Of a stretch of 64,000 bases of DNA, positions 1 to 11,448 are shown in pieces. Below the pieces are notes generated by a model. The model did no database searches, was not told where the DNA came from, and saw nothing but the letters and a program-made list of their open reading frames with translations. How positions within the stretch are numbered: the first letter of the stretch is position 1; each line of letters begins with the position of its first letter. Origin of the DNA: Ignelater luminosus (lineage: Eukaryota; Arthropoda; Insecta; Coleoptera; Elateridae); the NCBI GenBank assembly GCA_011009095.1, contig VTPC01090704.1:199376-263375 (forward strand), read 5' to 3'. Position numbers and translations under genes: made by a program.

Positions 1-2
1 TC

Positions 3-200
3 CCGAAACTGAAGAGACCCATGAAAGGACGACGCTACGCTACGATTAAGGAGATAAAGACGGCATCGAAGGAGGAGCTGAACAAGATCACAAAAAATGA
101 TTTTTTGAAGTGCTTCGAGGATTGGAAAAAACGTTGGCACAAGTGTATAATATCTGATGGGGATTACTTTGAGGGGGACAAAATAGATATTCATGAATAA
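3..200 (+). CDS. Mariner transposase, C-terminal 65 codons
   Basis: This is an open frame of 65 sense codons and a stop, entering from the window edge. It begins just after the third catalytic Asp region: the PKLKRP stretch normally follows FFLF in mariner transposases. It continues through the GRRYAT block and the CFEDWKKRWHKCI block to the terminal GDYFEGDKI signature. In the family this tail belongs to the DDE domain of a DD34D cut-and-paste transposase that acts in the nucleus on TA target sites. No frameshift or stop is visible in the retained part. Whether the whole gene is intact cannot be judged from this window. Confidence 0.85.
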   Translation, partial: PKLKRPMKGRRYATIKEIKTASKEELNKITKNDFLKCFEDWKKRWHKCIISDGDYFEGDKIDIHE

Positions 201-224
201 ATAAATAATTTTTGAAAAAACACA

Positions 225-254
225 AAATTCGCGATACTTTTTGAACAGACCTCG
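225..254 (+). repeat. Mariner terminal inverted repeat (right end)
   Basis: The sequence reads inward on the minus strand as CGAGGTCTGTTCAAAAAGTA, the usual layout of a mariner terminus. It lies 24 bp downstream of the transposase stop codon. Confidence 0.75.
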
Positions 255-3200
255 TGAAATACTGAGTTTACAAAAAATGAAAAAAGTCGAAACTCTTTGA
301 TTTCTTTCTTTTATGGCTAACCTATCTACTGTATTTTGTAAAAATACAATGGCGCATCATAATAGTGTATCATATAATTAGAAAAAACGCAACTCTAGGT
401 TGGCTCTGGAAGAAATCATTTGAATGCTTTTTAAATGATAGGAAAAAAGGAAATCATCAACTTTCTATTGATGCTTTTGATTTAGAGTACGTTTTGTTAT
501 ATATTTCTGAACCTTTAAGTTTTGAGTCTTTGCTCTAGATAGAATGCCCTTATTTACATCGGTACTTGAGCTCTACTTAGCCTCAAGGTAAAGAAACGGG
601 CAACTTGAGTTTATCTTGTGCGCTGAGCATTCGCGCAAATTTAAATCCTACCTACTGGAATCAAGCATAGAACTCAAGCACCGACTATAAATAGTAGCAT
701 AAATCTGAATTCCTTTGAGTTGGGTTTTACATTTTAATAAAACTTGTGCAAATTAATATTTCTATCTTGCTGACTTAACACTAAACAACAAAACGATGGT
801 CTTTATCCTTTGTAAAACTGCTGTAGGTATTGTTGATAGAAAAATCTACAAGAGGGAAGTTCCGGTACCATTTCTCATTAAAATCGAAGAGAGCAGAGTA
901 GATCTTCTCAATTTGACCATTTGATTTTGATTTGCTACGTTGAGATATAATTACTGTGTTTTAATAAAAAGTCCCCAAATTCCATTGAAGTGGAAAATGA
1001 ACTTGTATCAGTAATCATTAATATATTGTTCAAATTATCAAGTTTATGGATAATTCCTGTAGTTTTTATAGACCTAACATAATTTTAGCAAATTTGTAGA
1101 AACACCATAACATCAAAGATGTAATTTCTTCTAGATGGTGTTATCTATGAAGGATTATAGCGATGGATATGTAAGACAGCTGGTCATAGTAGGTATGTTA
1201 CAGAAGACACCCTCATTTTACCTTATATGGTTGAGTATGTTATAGACATTCTTCCGGGGGCATATTTATGGGTAAGGGGGTCTTAGGAATTGAAATCCTC
1301 TACAAAACTTCAAGAAGAAGTAAAAATATACTAACAAGTATAAAACGATATTATTCTCCTTAATCCAGTAAGAAACTAAATGTTGTATGGTCGCACCCAA
1401 ACAAGGTAACAACTTAACCTTTCCTTTTAGATCAGAGTAGGGCTTCACTCGAAGGACATATTTTGAAGTTTTATCAACAGCAAGATGGCCCAAATAGCTA
1501 ATCGTGATAATTTTGGATGCCTTGGTTTGCCGTGGCTTTTGTTTGTAATTTCTCAATTTTTGTAAAATAGAAATTTATCTTAACCTCCGCTTCATTTTTT
1601 CTCACATCATTATCGAAAGCATTAAAGCATTCTGAACCAAAGATGTAGACCTATTACGTGATTTGATTCATTGACTCAGGTAGTGATTCATTTGATTACA
1701 ATCGTAGTAGCTTAAAGTATTTTTGAGTGTATTTGCTGACTACCTTGATACTACTTGCTTGATATCTTCTAGTTGCATTTAAATACTATCTTTATGAGCC
1801 TTGATCTTGTCTTCTCTCACACACACACTATACTTGCCGCTCCGAACAGATTGAGTAATTCTCGTGATATTGCTAAAAACTGGAAAATTTCCTAAAACTG
1901 CAAGTTGCTTACAAGATAAGTGGTGGTGGATAACTTGCCCATTTCAATCAATTTTTCATTTTTGGGAATATCACGAAAATCACACGCGATGACTCTACCT
2001 GTTCGGCGCGGAAAGTAACCGTTCTTTCAAAGCTTAGGATGTGCATTTTTTCCAAAAGTAAGTTACAGCTAGCTGTGTTTGATTTAGATCGACGGTGTTG
2101 CAATATCATAGACATTTCCGTGAACTCATACAAAGACGAAACTCTGGGCATCAACAACGTTTCGAGTGAACGCGAAATTGGAATAAACTTCGAAGAACAT
2201 TCCACTTGAACTTGATAGTATAATCTTAAAGATTTTCTTAAATTGAAAAGTTATTTGGGGTGAACCATTTTGCAAAAATAACGTGAATTCTTCGAGTTCT
2301 GATAAAAAATAACATAAAATAAAGCTTACCAAAGGTTTGCATCGGCTTTATAGAAATTTACAAATTAATAAAACGGCAATGTGCTACTATGAAACACAAA
2401 ACACAACGATGCTTGGCCCAAAAATTGTTCAATTAAGAGCCCTCTGTTGTTTTCCTCACGACCTCCCGGTCAAGTACTCTTTGATAACCATCCTACAAGT
2501 TTTCAATACAGAAATGCTTTGTGGCGCCTGAGTTCTATTTTTCTCTACTTTCACAGATTTGCAGTAAATTAACTAATTAATTAAGGGAGAAATTATTTTG
2601 GAAGAAATTGTAGGTTGTGATGTGTGGTTTTTCTGATTAAAATACTTAATAGTATAAAACATAATATAAATAACGCTGTGAATAAAACTGATAATTACTT
2701 TAAAGTTCTTATTATCATGCAAAATAAACTGATTATGTTAATAAATGAATTTCAATAATGAATATGTACCTAATATACGTATGATACAGTTTACAATATG
2801 AAATGTATTTTTTAAAATAAAAAGAAGGTGTTTGTATGAGCAGATAATAAATTACTAACAAAAAGCCACAATTATCCATTAAACGAAACGTAATCCTCGA
2901 TTATCGAAATGAGCTTAAAAGCTCTCTGTCTAACTGTGAAAAATGGGAACTTTGTATAAACGTTGAAAGTACTAAATCATTTGGTGCGGTTGTTAAAGGC
3001 GCCAATGCGGGTAATGAAAGCAAACGAATAAATATGTAGTAATTTCGCTCATGATCTTAATTAATACCAAAGGTAATTGTGCGTAAAATGGTTTGATCAC
3101 AAAACTACTAAAAACGTCACTGGTAGTTAATGTTGTACAATACTCATTTACACGAAATAATAGCGTTTAAAAACAGTTTTAATTGGCAAAAAATTGAAAT

Positions 3201-5573
3201 CAACTTTTATTGCATTCGCTTTCGGTCACACCGTTTAAATATATGTGGGATTTGCATTTAACAAAACATTTATAACATTAGCAACTATACTGCGCTCTTG
3301 AGAAAAGGTCTCATTAAAGATCGTTAATTGTTTTAATTTAAAAGGTATGAAAAATAATTAACGATTATTCAGAAAAGTAAATAAGGAATAAAAAACGTTA
3401 TTAGAAATTCACTCCAGGCTCTTTCCTTTCAGAACGTAGGGCACAATGAGACATCCGGAGCTCTGCAGGGAATTAGAGTGGAACCTTAGGGGGGCGCCAG
3501 TCGTATTATATGCCTAAAATACAACACGAACACGAGCTAAGCTTTGAAATGCTGTCCGATTAGGCTAACAATCACTATTATACGAATTATTTACACTTAT
3601 CTACATGTTTTTTAGAATGCGCGATTTCGACCACACAGCATGCTATAAAAAATGAGCTCTTTAATTTTAATATGTTTGTAAAGATAGTGATGAATTGGAG
3701 TTGGTGTTGAAACAATGCCTTTACGGACCGATGACTAACGGTGATTTTTTTCCTTTTAGAATGCAAAATTCTTTTTGTTTAAAACATTAAAATTTATTTT
3801 GTTACAAACTGTTTTATTGATGATATTTTCAATCTTGTTTTAATGTTCACTTTTTGCTGTTAACTTGTTTGTGAAGGCATAGAGAAAAAAATTGTTAGAG
3901 TTCATATTTTTTATGAAAAGATATTTCGAGACGTAGGTGCATTAGCTGATAAGGTAATTCCATCTTTACCCATAGAGGGCTTTGTTTCCATTCTTTCTGT
4001 TGCGTGTTATAACACCGTCCACTTCTAAGCCTTTAATTTCCTTCGTTAGTTTTTTACTATAGTTTACTTTTTAATAGTTATACAGAAATGTACCTAGTCC
4101 ATTTGTTTGTGTAAAATCTTAGATTTCCCTAAATTTCCATTACTATGAAGACATCCATACGGGATACTCTTGTTACAACCTCTTTAAAGAAAGGTTCTCC
4201 AGGGAGGTCGACAAGGGTTTAATGATGTTACGCGTGCATTTACCCTTTCAGAGTTTAAATCAAGCAATGCCGCACAGTCTTACGTTAATCGGTCATTGCT
4301 GTTATAAATGTTTTACTGGAATCTTCTGATGTAGTAGGTGAACCTGCTTTAGGTGAAAAAGAAAATTAAAAATGGTAGCATTTTGTCAGTACAATCTACA
4401 ATAAATAAGTCTAGCATTTTAAGTAATTCTATTCAGCTTTTTAAACGGAGAAATTCTTACTTGTGACGTTATGTTTGTGTATTCCAATTCTACAGAAAAA
4501 TCTAGATGCCCGTGAACCCTTATTGACTTACCATCTCTAAGTTACATTTTATTTATAGCAATATCTAAAATTATAAAAATAATTGAACAGTGAATTATCT
4601 GAATCTAGATAAACACCCTTAAAAAATTCAATTTGTAAATAATACCGGTAGACATGAGAAACATGGACAGTAGGAGTTCGATGGACTATACAAACATTTA
4701 GCGATAAGAAAAATAGCACCCAATAATTTCGGAAAAATTGCATGTACTCAATTTAGGTTATAGGTATCGGACCATGAGAAATCTACGACCCATCTGAGTA
4801 GCCCGGGCCAGCCACTTACCCCATTCGTGTAAGCACTGTACAGTTCCACAGGTTTAGGATTAGCAGTATGATCTTGTTTTATTATCTCTCAGGTCCTTTC
4901 TTAATGCTAGCCATAGAATGACCGTTGTTGATACTTTCTACATTTAAATCTGTTACCATATCACTATGTTTCTAGCAGTGATGATTATCTTTCAGCTAGT
5001 ATGCTTTCTAAATGCATTATTTGTAAATTATACAGAGTTTCCTAGTTCTATTCAAGTGCTTGATAAATGAAGAAAGCTACCTATCTAAGATCTGTTAGCG
5101 CAAAAACAGATTTTATGACAAATTACTACATAAACCAAAATTGGTAGTAGTTGAGACTTCTTTGCTAAACAAAAACGTAACGATCTGCAATAATTACAAA
5201 GTGTCTACCAAACAACATTCCAAATAAGATCTTACAATGCCAAAAACTATGTGCCCAACCCCAGCTGATGATGCTATAGAAACAGATATAGCATATAAGA
5301 GCAAAAAGTCGATTAACATCTCCCAAGCCAAGAAGTAACTAATCAATTAATCATCTTGAGAGCTGAATGGTATAAGGATTGTTTATGTCGCGAACAATGG
5401 CTCTGAAATATTAAAAAACCTTGTCGTATCCTAGTTCTGTGAACACAAACAATATATGTTTTGACTACACGCGACATTTGCTATAGAGTCTGCACTTAAA
5501 TCTTCTGTATCTTGAGAACATGATAGCAAAACGAAATGTCCCGATCTAGCCATTAAGCTTGAACCCGTCTAGA
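255..5573. other. AT-rich stretch without a supported gene
   Basis: I see no recognisable protein, RNA gene or bounded repeat here. Short open frames (for example 1266-1556 and 1948-2205 on the minus strand) show no motif I know and occur at the length expected by chance. A short CA run lies near 1820. The part around 3420-3560 is more GC-rich and of higher complexity than its surroundings, but I cannot assign it. Confidence 0.5.
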
Positions 5574-5613
5574 TATACAAAGTGTTCATAAAAGTTCCTG
5601 AGTCCAGTTGGCT
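5574..5613 (+). repeat. Left terminal inverted repeat
   Basis: It begins TATACAAAGTGTTCATAAAA. It matches the reverse complement of 7409-7448 with scattered mismatches, marking the left boundary of the transposon. Confidence 0.7.
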
Positions 5614-6007
5614 ACGAAATCTAATTTTGATGTGCCACTTTGTTGATTTATTTTAATAACTAATATGTATTTGTTTTCTGTCATTTGTCAATTGCAAATA
5701 TATCATTGACTTGCATTTAGGGTAACAGTTCGATACAGTTACCCTTTGAATTAAACTTGTACAGAAAGAATGTAACCTTACCAATGCATGTATATCCATT
5801 CAGAGAATCAGAAGACACCTGCGGAAGACCTCTCCGACGCCAAACACTTATAAAATGTTTAAAAAAACTTCGAAAATCGACTATCTTGACAGTTTACTAG
5901 CAAAACGACAGCAATGACACTATAATATCGCGACTACGTTCCTGCTACTCTCCGACAGCGTACCAACTGACAGTACCACAACCCAATTTCCCTAAATCAT
6001 TCGCAGA

Positions 6008-6127
6008 ACATTAAAAAATGAACTTTTAACTACTATTAACCTAACCATACCCTGGCTTGGGGTGGAATTCATTAAAAAAATGAACGTTTAACTGCTTCTA
6101 ACCTAGCCACATCCTTGCAAGTGAAAG
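6008..6127 (+). repeat. 61-bp tandem duplication, two copies
   Basis: Two adjacent diverged copies start at about 6008 and 6069. Both contain CATTAAAAAA, then TGAAC, TTTAACT and a TAACCTA block in the same order. They lie inside the 5574-7448 element, in its non-coding 5' part. Confidence 0.6.
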
Positions 6128-6590
6128 AAGCCACCTATAACATCCATACGCGGTTCATGCTCCAGTAGGGGGTTGGTAGTGTGTGCAGCGATTGAATTAG
6201 TTGCTAACTTCATTGTTTACATCGTGCAACATAAGCTAAGATATGCTTAAAAATCGTGTTTGTTTTTCGTTGGTTTCACCAAGATTGGAATAATTTTCTT
6301 TACCTCCGGCCACCTAATTGTATTTTGTAAGTAATTCTCTACTTGCTAATACCAACAACTTGCTCTCAAAACGTCGTTTTCCTAGGGGTAGCTATATCGA
6401 ACAATTACCGCATTTAGTAATTTAGTTAATCTTGTGCTGAAAGTTGTTGTATTGTCCACATTGTTTCTCTCTAATTGCGCTTATTGTACAAAAAAGTTTT
6501 TTCATGACTAAAGTTGTTCTTGTGCTGTGTCTGCGTAATCATAGTAAGACTGTTACATACTGTAAACATCAAAAAATATTAATAAAATTT

Positions 6591-7015
6591 ATTTTCAGCA
6601 GAAATTGGACATATTCTATTCAAGCTTGCAAATATGAATTTAGAATCCGATTTCCTGATGTTAATGGTCTGGATAAAGCTTTAGTTACTCACATTGAAGA
6701 TGTAGTTAGTCGATTTGCTAGGACAGGATCTGTTGAGAAGGGTAAAATCTTCAGGAAGACCTGCTGTGAGTGCTGAAGTTGTCGAAGAAGTGAGACAAGT
6801 AATCGAAAAAAATTCACAAACCTCACTTGGCAGAATTTCACTTCAAACAAATATCTCTTTAAGTACATGCCAGAAAATTGTTAAAAAGCAACTGAAGTTA
6901 TATCTTTACAAAATAACGACTGTGCAGGAACTTTCACCATCAGATTATAGTAGTCGAAGTGAATATTGTACATGGTTTGAGAACAATATGAACGACAATT
7001 TGCTAGATTTGTCTT
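6591..7015 (+). pseudogene. Transposase N-terminal HTH region, frameshifted
   Basis: Two overlapping frames together read as the DNA-binding part of a DUF4817/HTH-type transposase known from insect TIR elements. The first frame (to about 6735) gives a region like RIRFPDV, then ending in RTGSVEKGK. The second frame (from about 6735) gives SSGRPAVSAEVVEEVRQVI, a helix-turn-helix stretch around SLGRISLQTN, then the LYLYKITTVQELSPSDY block and YCTWFENN. In the family, a GRP-hook and an LYPYK-type motif lead into the catalytic domain. Here the frame ends in AT-rich sequence soon after LLDLSF, so all catalytic Asp/Glu residues are absent. A frameshift joins the two parts near GKSSGRP. It is not functional. 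Confidence 0.7.
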
Positions 7016-7408
7016 TTTACTTATTATCATTATTTAAAAAGTTATTTTTTAATTTTATTTAATTTAATCTTTGCTCTATTGTGTTATTTGTGATTGTATT
7101 AGTATTTATGTTGTTAGCTATGTACTTAGTGTTTATTTTTGATTTTGTTGGTGTGAGCATATGCATAAACTTTATTAATAAATTGCAGATCATATTTTTT
7201 TTATTTTGTAATTATTTTTCTTTATTCTTAGCTACTGGCATCGAAAAGAATGTGTTCTTTAACACTTTATTTTAGATTAGTTGCATTCCTTTACATTAAA
7301 TCTTTTCAAAGAACATAAGATGGGCAACCATCATAACTACGATGCAATGCGGGTAACGTGACAAACATTCTAATACATATCCAGTTTTTCAAAAGGCGCT
7401 AATGCAGC

Positions 7409-7448
7409 AGCCCACTAGACTGAAGAACTTTTATGAATACTCTGTATA
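7409..7448 (-). repeat. Right terminal inverted repeat
   Basis: Read on the minus strand it begins TATACAGAGTATTCATAAAA and pairs with 5574-5613. It lies about 390 bp downstream of the broken transposase, which shows how much coding sequence has been lost. Confidence 0.7.
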
Positions 7449-10140
7449 GGAATCCCAAGTTAATCAAATGAAAAACCTATTAAGAGAAATGTAGGTAACG
7501 ATTTGGTAGCAAATGGCAGACACTTTCTTGATTCAGGCTATTATTAGGCTAGAAATGCTCAGGGTGAAACTTCAAACTGCAATGTTCTGAAGAATCTTGA
7601 GAAGAAAAGCATTTTTATAAGACTTGACTTAACGTCGTATGTCTCTTTGGTGTTGGATTTGCCTGTATACATACATATATGTACAAAAATTAAAGATTTC
7701 ACATAAATGTTGCTACTATAGTTAACATAATCTCATTGCTGTAGCAAGTAAATTTGACACAGTTTATTATGTCCAAAAGTTAATTTTAATGGAGGGTGTT
7801 ACATCTACCACAGTTGTCAGTCAAATATGAAACAGCATTAAAACTAGAGAACGTATTAGAACCAGCGTTTAACGCTAATACCTATAAGCCTAAAAAGTAC
7901 TTGTTGATGAAGTTCTCTTTCTCTCTGTCATGCTAAATCTTACATTTCAGCCCAAAGATTTAAAGAGATTAAAGTTCAGAAAATTTACAATCTCATAGTA
8001 GGTAGTAGATACTGTAGAAGAATAACACTTTGAAATCGAATAAGGCAGAATCCAAATCTGAATAGTCAAAAAACAAGGCCAACTATGGATTAAAAATTTT
8101 CTGTGAACTAAGTTTTGGAAAATCTCAGTTGATCAGATTTTCATTTCTAAAAGTCTATCAAAAAACTTGGTATGGACAAAGTTTTTATTAATATTTTTTG
8201 GGTTTTAATTCTGTTTCTTCATTGCGTCTTAAATGGACACAGAAGACATTTCTTTTCAAGATTGACAGAATCACAGTTGGACTACATTAGAAAAATTGTT
8301 GAAATATTAGAAGAGATTGCGAAAATTTAAAAAGGATTGTAAGTAGATTTAAAAAAAAATGCTAGTAAAGATACGAATGAATAACGTGAGAAGAAATCAT
8401 CAGGAAAAAAGAAAAAAATAATCATCATCAGTATTTTTTTGAAGTGAATTCAAATAGCTTTTAGAAGGCAGGAAAAACGGATTAACGAATGTCCAATATG
8501 TTTTTAAATTCATATAATAAAATCACAAAGTAAAGAAAAATAAAACGGAAGTTTGATTTGATATCCGATAAAGAAGCGTGATAAGATTTTCTAAAATAAC
8601 ATGTTGGTACTAATGTCAATTTATAAAAACGTACAGTTGAAAAGTAACTTACATTAAAACCCAATTTACCTAGAAATTACAGAATGATATATAGGTAACA
8701 CAACTGTACGAAAAACAATAAAAGGGCAACAACATGCAAACATAAGCATTAATGTAATAACTATAATTGTTTAAATCTCTAGAGGCCCGTTATTATATAA
8801 CAATTATTCGTATCCCCCTTTTATCAATAATGATGGTCACCAGTAACCCCAGCAATAAAAATAATTGACGACAGGTGGTTCTCTTTTCCATGTAAAACCA
8901 TATAATATTTCTCAATTTTAAAATGAATTTTACAAAGTACTTTAATTTTCATATCTCACTACGAAAATTTTCACTTGAAATTACGTCGAGATCTTTACGA
9001 AAAGAAACAAACGGTAATTTTCCAGTTCCTTGAAGATGTCAACCACCCACAATATAAGGAAAGCAACCTGTGGCTCCTCCATAACTGCAAGTGGGCGGGA
9101 AGTGCTAGGAAATGAACAGTTGCCCAGAAATTGAGTTCGTGAGACAAAACAGTAATTGAAACCGCACCTGAGCGCGGCTCGATGATTACAATTCTCATTT
9201 CGTGTCAATTAGCCCGCTCTGTCATTAGCCAGGACCGTCACCTCAGACACCTTCCTAAACCACCTATATTGCGGCTCTATAACTAGTAGCTTTAGCAAAT
9301 GTCATACTGATCGTAGATCAAGTTAAAAAATTTTTACAGACGGATTACAAATGTCTTATTTTTGTTATATAATTTCCGCTGCAAGATTACCTGAAACAGA
9401 AAATATTTTTAAATAAGAGAGTGAATTGTCTTATGAAATAAATAGTAATTATTAAAAGGTGTCTTTAGAATTAATTTAATTGGAAAAAGACAATTTTAAT
9501 GAAAACTATGCATATACAGGGTACGTCGGCGTTTGTTGGCGTAAAATTTTCCTTATTTCTTCTTCCTAATATTTACAATCTGTAGTAGTATCTATAGGTC
9601 TGTGAATATTATTTTAATTTTATTTGACTTTTTCCTTGATAAAAACAAAAAAAGAGAAAGAAGGAAGTAACAAACGACTTCTTATTTTTTTCAAAATTAT
9701 CTCCACTCTCTTATTGTTTATGGTAACTTGATTCCAAGTAGAAATAGTGACACTTCTTTAAAAAGTTTGTGCTAATACATTTTTGTTTTTTCTTTGTACT
9801 AAAACTTCAATAAACGATGATAAGGACAAATACATCGTCTTTTAACTAAACTGCCTTTATATCATGAATGGTAAATTCTGAGGTATATTATATCACTGTA
9901 AAGAGTGCTCTAAATTTAGTGCATGATCTTTAATTAAAAAAACACAATGCATAATCTTAATACTATCTGTATTTAAATAAATTGCTGTACATGCTGTAAA
10001 GTGGTCTTGCATTACAATAATACTTACATTACTTTAACTAAGACGCTAATTGTCTTAGGCCGGGCAGACTCAGAGGGCGGCCTTGAGCGTGTGGTAAGGA
10101 AGTTATAGACAGAATAAGATGGAGAATAATCAGTTACTAC
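7449..10140. other. AT-rich stretch without a supported gene
   Basis: There is no recognisable gene or bounded repeat. About 9060-9260 and 10050-10090 are less AT-rich and of higher complexity than the rest, but carry no frame or motif that I can name. Open frames on the minus strand at 8981-9208 overlap in two phases and show no family signature. Confidence 0.5.
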
Positions 10141-10144
10141 ATAT

Positions 10145-10375
10145 TGATATGGAGAGCTCTTTTTCTCAGGGTCCTTATTTTTCTTCGTTTCGTTCTTAAT
10201 TTTTTTTATTAAAACGCTATTTTCTTGACAATATTAATTTATTTATATTTTACTGTCATTACATTTATCAAACCAAAAAAAACAAAAATTTTTTTTTATA
10301 CTCTCTTTTTTTTATCATTTTTAAATATCACTACAGTTTTAATATCATCACATTTACATTTTTAATATCATCACA
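10145..10375 (-). repeat. 3' LTR (231 bp)
   Basis: It is nearly the same sequence as 12587-12787. It differs by a few substitutions and homopolymer lengths. It also has an extra copy of the terminal segment ending ATCATCACA, which makes it about 30 bp longer. It is directly preceded, on the minus strand, by the polypurine tract. Confidence 0.85.
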
Positions 10376-10385
10376 TTTCCCCTCC
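10376..10385 (-). other. Polypurine tract
   Basis: The minus strand reads GGAGGGGAAA immediately before the TGTGATGATATT start of the 3' LTR. This is the expected site and composition for priming of plus-strand DNA synthesis in an LTR retroelement. Confidence 0.8.
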
Positions 10386-11448
10386 ATATTAATATAAATT
10401 TTAAGCGTTTTATACTATAGCTTAAATTTTGATTAATATTAACTAAAATATACTCAATTGTGAATTCCATTACAATTTGATCTTTGTTTCTTTTATTTGT
10501 CTTATGTAACATAATAGATATTGTTTTGTTTCATGATATACATAATCATTTTTTTAATGGTGTTTTATTTTATGTTTTTATTCTAACCTTAATTATTTGA
10601 ATTGACGGTCTTGCACTTTGACATTCGTCGAACGTCATTTTGACGTTAGGCAACTGTCATTCATTCATTTTTTTTCTGACATTAGTTAATTGTCATTTTT
10701 GACATTTGTTAATTGTCACTTTGACATTACATTATTTCAACAGAATAACAATTTAAAATTTTATAAGTTTAGTTAGCATTATTAACATTTTATACAGGAT
10801 TTTTTTTATTGTTTTTTTTTAACTCAATATTCGATATTTTCATTTTATTTCACATTTCCTTCCCATTTCTCCCTTATTTTCCTCTATTTTCCAACTAGCT
10901 TTCATTCATGCTGCATTCATACAAATCATTTTCTACAACTTCTTAAGAAATTGCAAAAATTATTTTCTCTAGTAGTAACGTTTTCTTCATATAACTTAAC
11001 TCCTTGCCTCATTTATCTACTTCAATATCATATTTTATCTTTACTTATTCATATTAAGGATCATATTTTGATCTTTTCTTTTAATATTATCAATCATATC
11101 ATTAACTATTTATTATTATTATCATTATTATTCTACTAACTTCATATTCAAATCTTCATAATTATCATCATTTTAATAATACTTCATTAATAATTATTTA
11201 ACTCATTATGATTATCTTTAACACATTCATTCAAGCATCATTCATACCTTCTTGTCAAATCTAATACGCAATGTTCCCTATTCTTCTTTAGTTATTTTTG
11301 TCAACATTGGCTTCTAATTTCTTACTTTAACATTCTCTTGTAGCATTTATTCTACTTCTTTGATTTTCTTTCTTTGCTGCATTTGTAATTTCTTTGTTCC
11401 TTTCTGACTCCTGATAGTAAACTCTTCAAATGTTCTTTCATTATCATT
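10386..11448 (-). other. 3' non-coding region of the LTR element, with TGACA/TGTCA cluster
   Basis: This AT-rich DNA of about 1 kb follows the Gag-like stop codon and has no open frame I can support. Around 10605-10733 the short words TGACA and TGTCA occur repeatedly in alternating orientation, often as TTTGACATT and AATTGTCA, giving several short potential hairpins. From about 10860 the plus strand becomes strongly pyrimidine-rich, and this continues through the ORF. Confidence 0.55.

Larger units (their letters stand above)
1..254 (+). mobile_element. Mariner transposon, right part (cut by window start)
   Basis: The end of a mariner transposase frame runs to a TAA at 198-200. About 25 bp of AT-rich spacer follow, then a typical mariner inverted-repeat end whose outermost bases read CTCG on this strand. 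The left part of the element lies outside the window. The expected flanking TA after CTCG appears mutated (TG). This insertion is of a different mariner lineage from the others in the window, judging by its terminal repeat and C-terminus. Confidence 0.85.
5574..7448 (+). mobile_element. TIR transposon of the DUF4817/Tc-like type, internally deleted
   Basis: The two ends are inverted repeats of about 40 bp (5574-5613 and 7409-7448). They share the core GTTCATAAAAGTTC with roughly 33 of 40 positions matching, and a TATACA outer end that is compatible with TA target duplication. Between them, at 6591-7015, lies a frameshifted N-terminal transposase segment. The catalytic half of the transposase is missing, so the copy is non-autonomous. 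It also contains a 61-bp tandem duplication at 6008-6127. Confidence 0.7.

Noticed and set aside
1266..1556. 96-codon minus-strand frame
   Set aside because: Briefly resembled the end of a retroviral-type integrase (VLRVKPYSD), but no supporting motif is found on either side.
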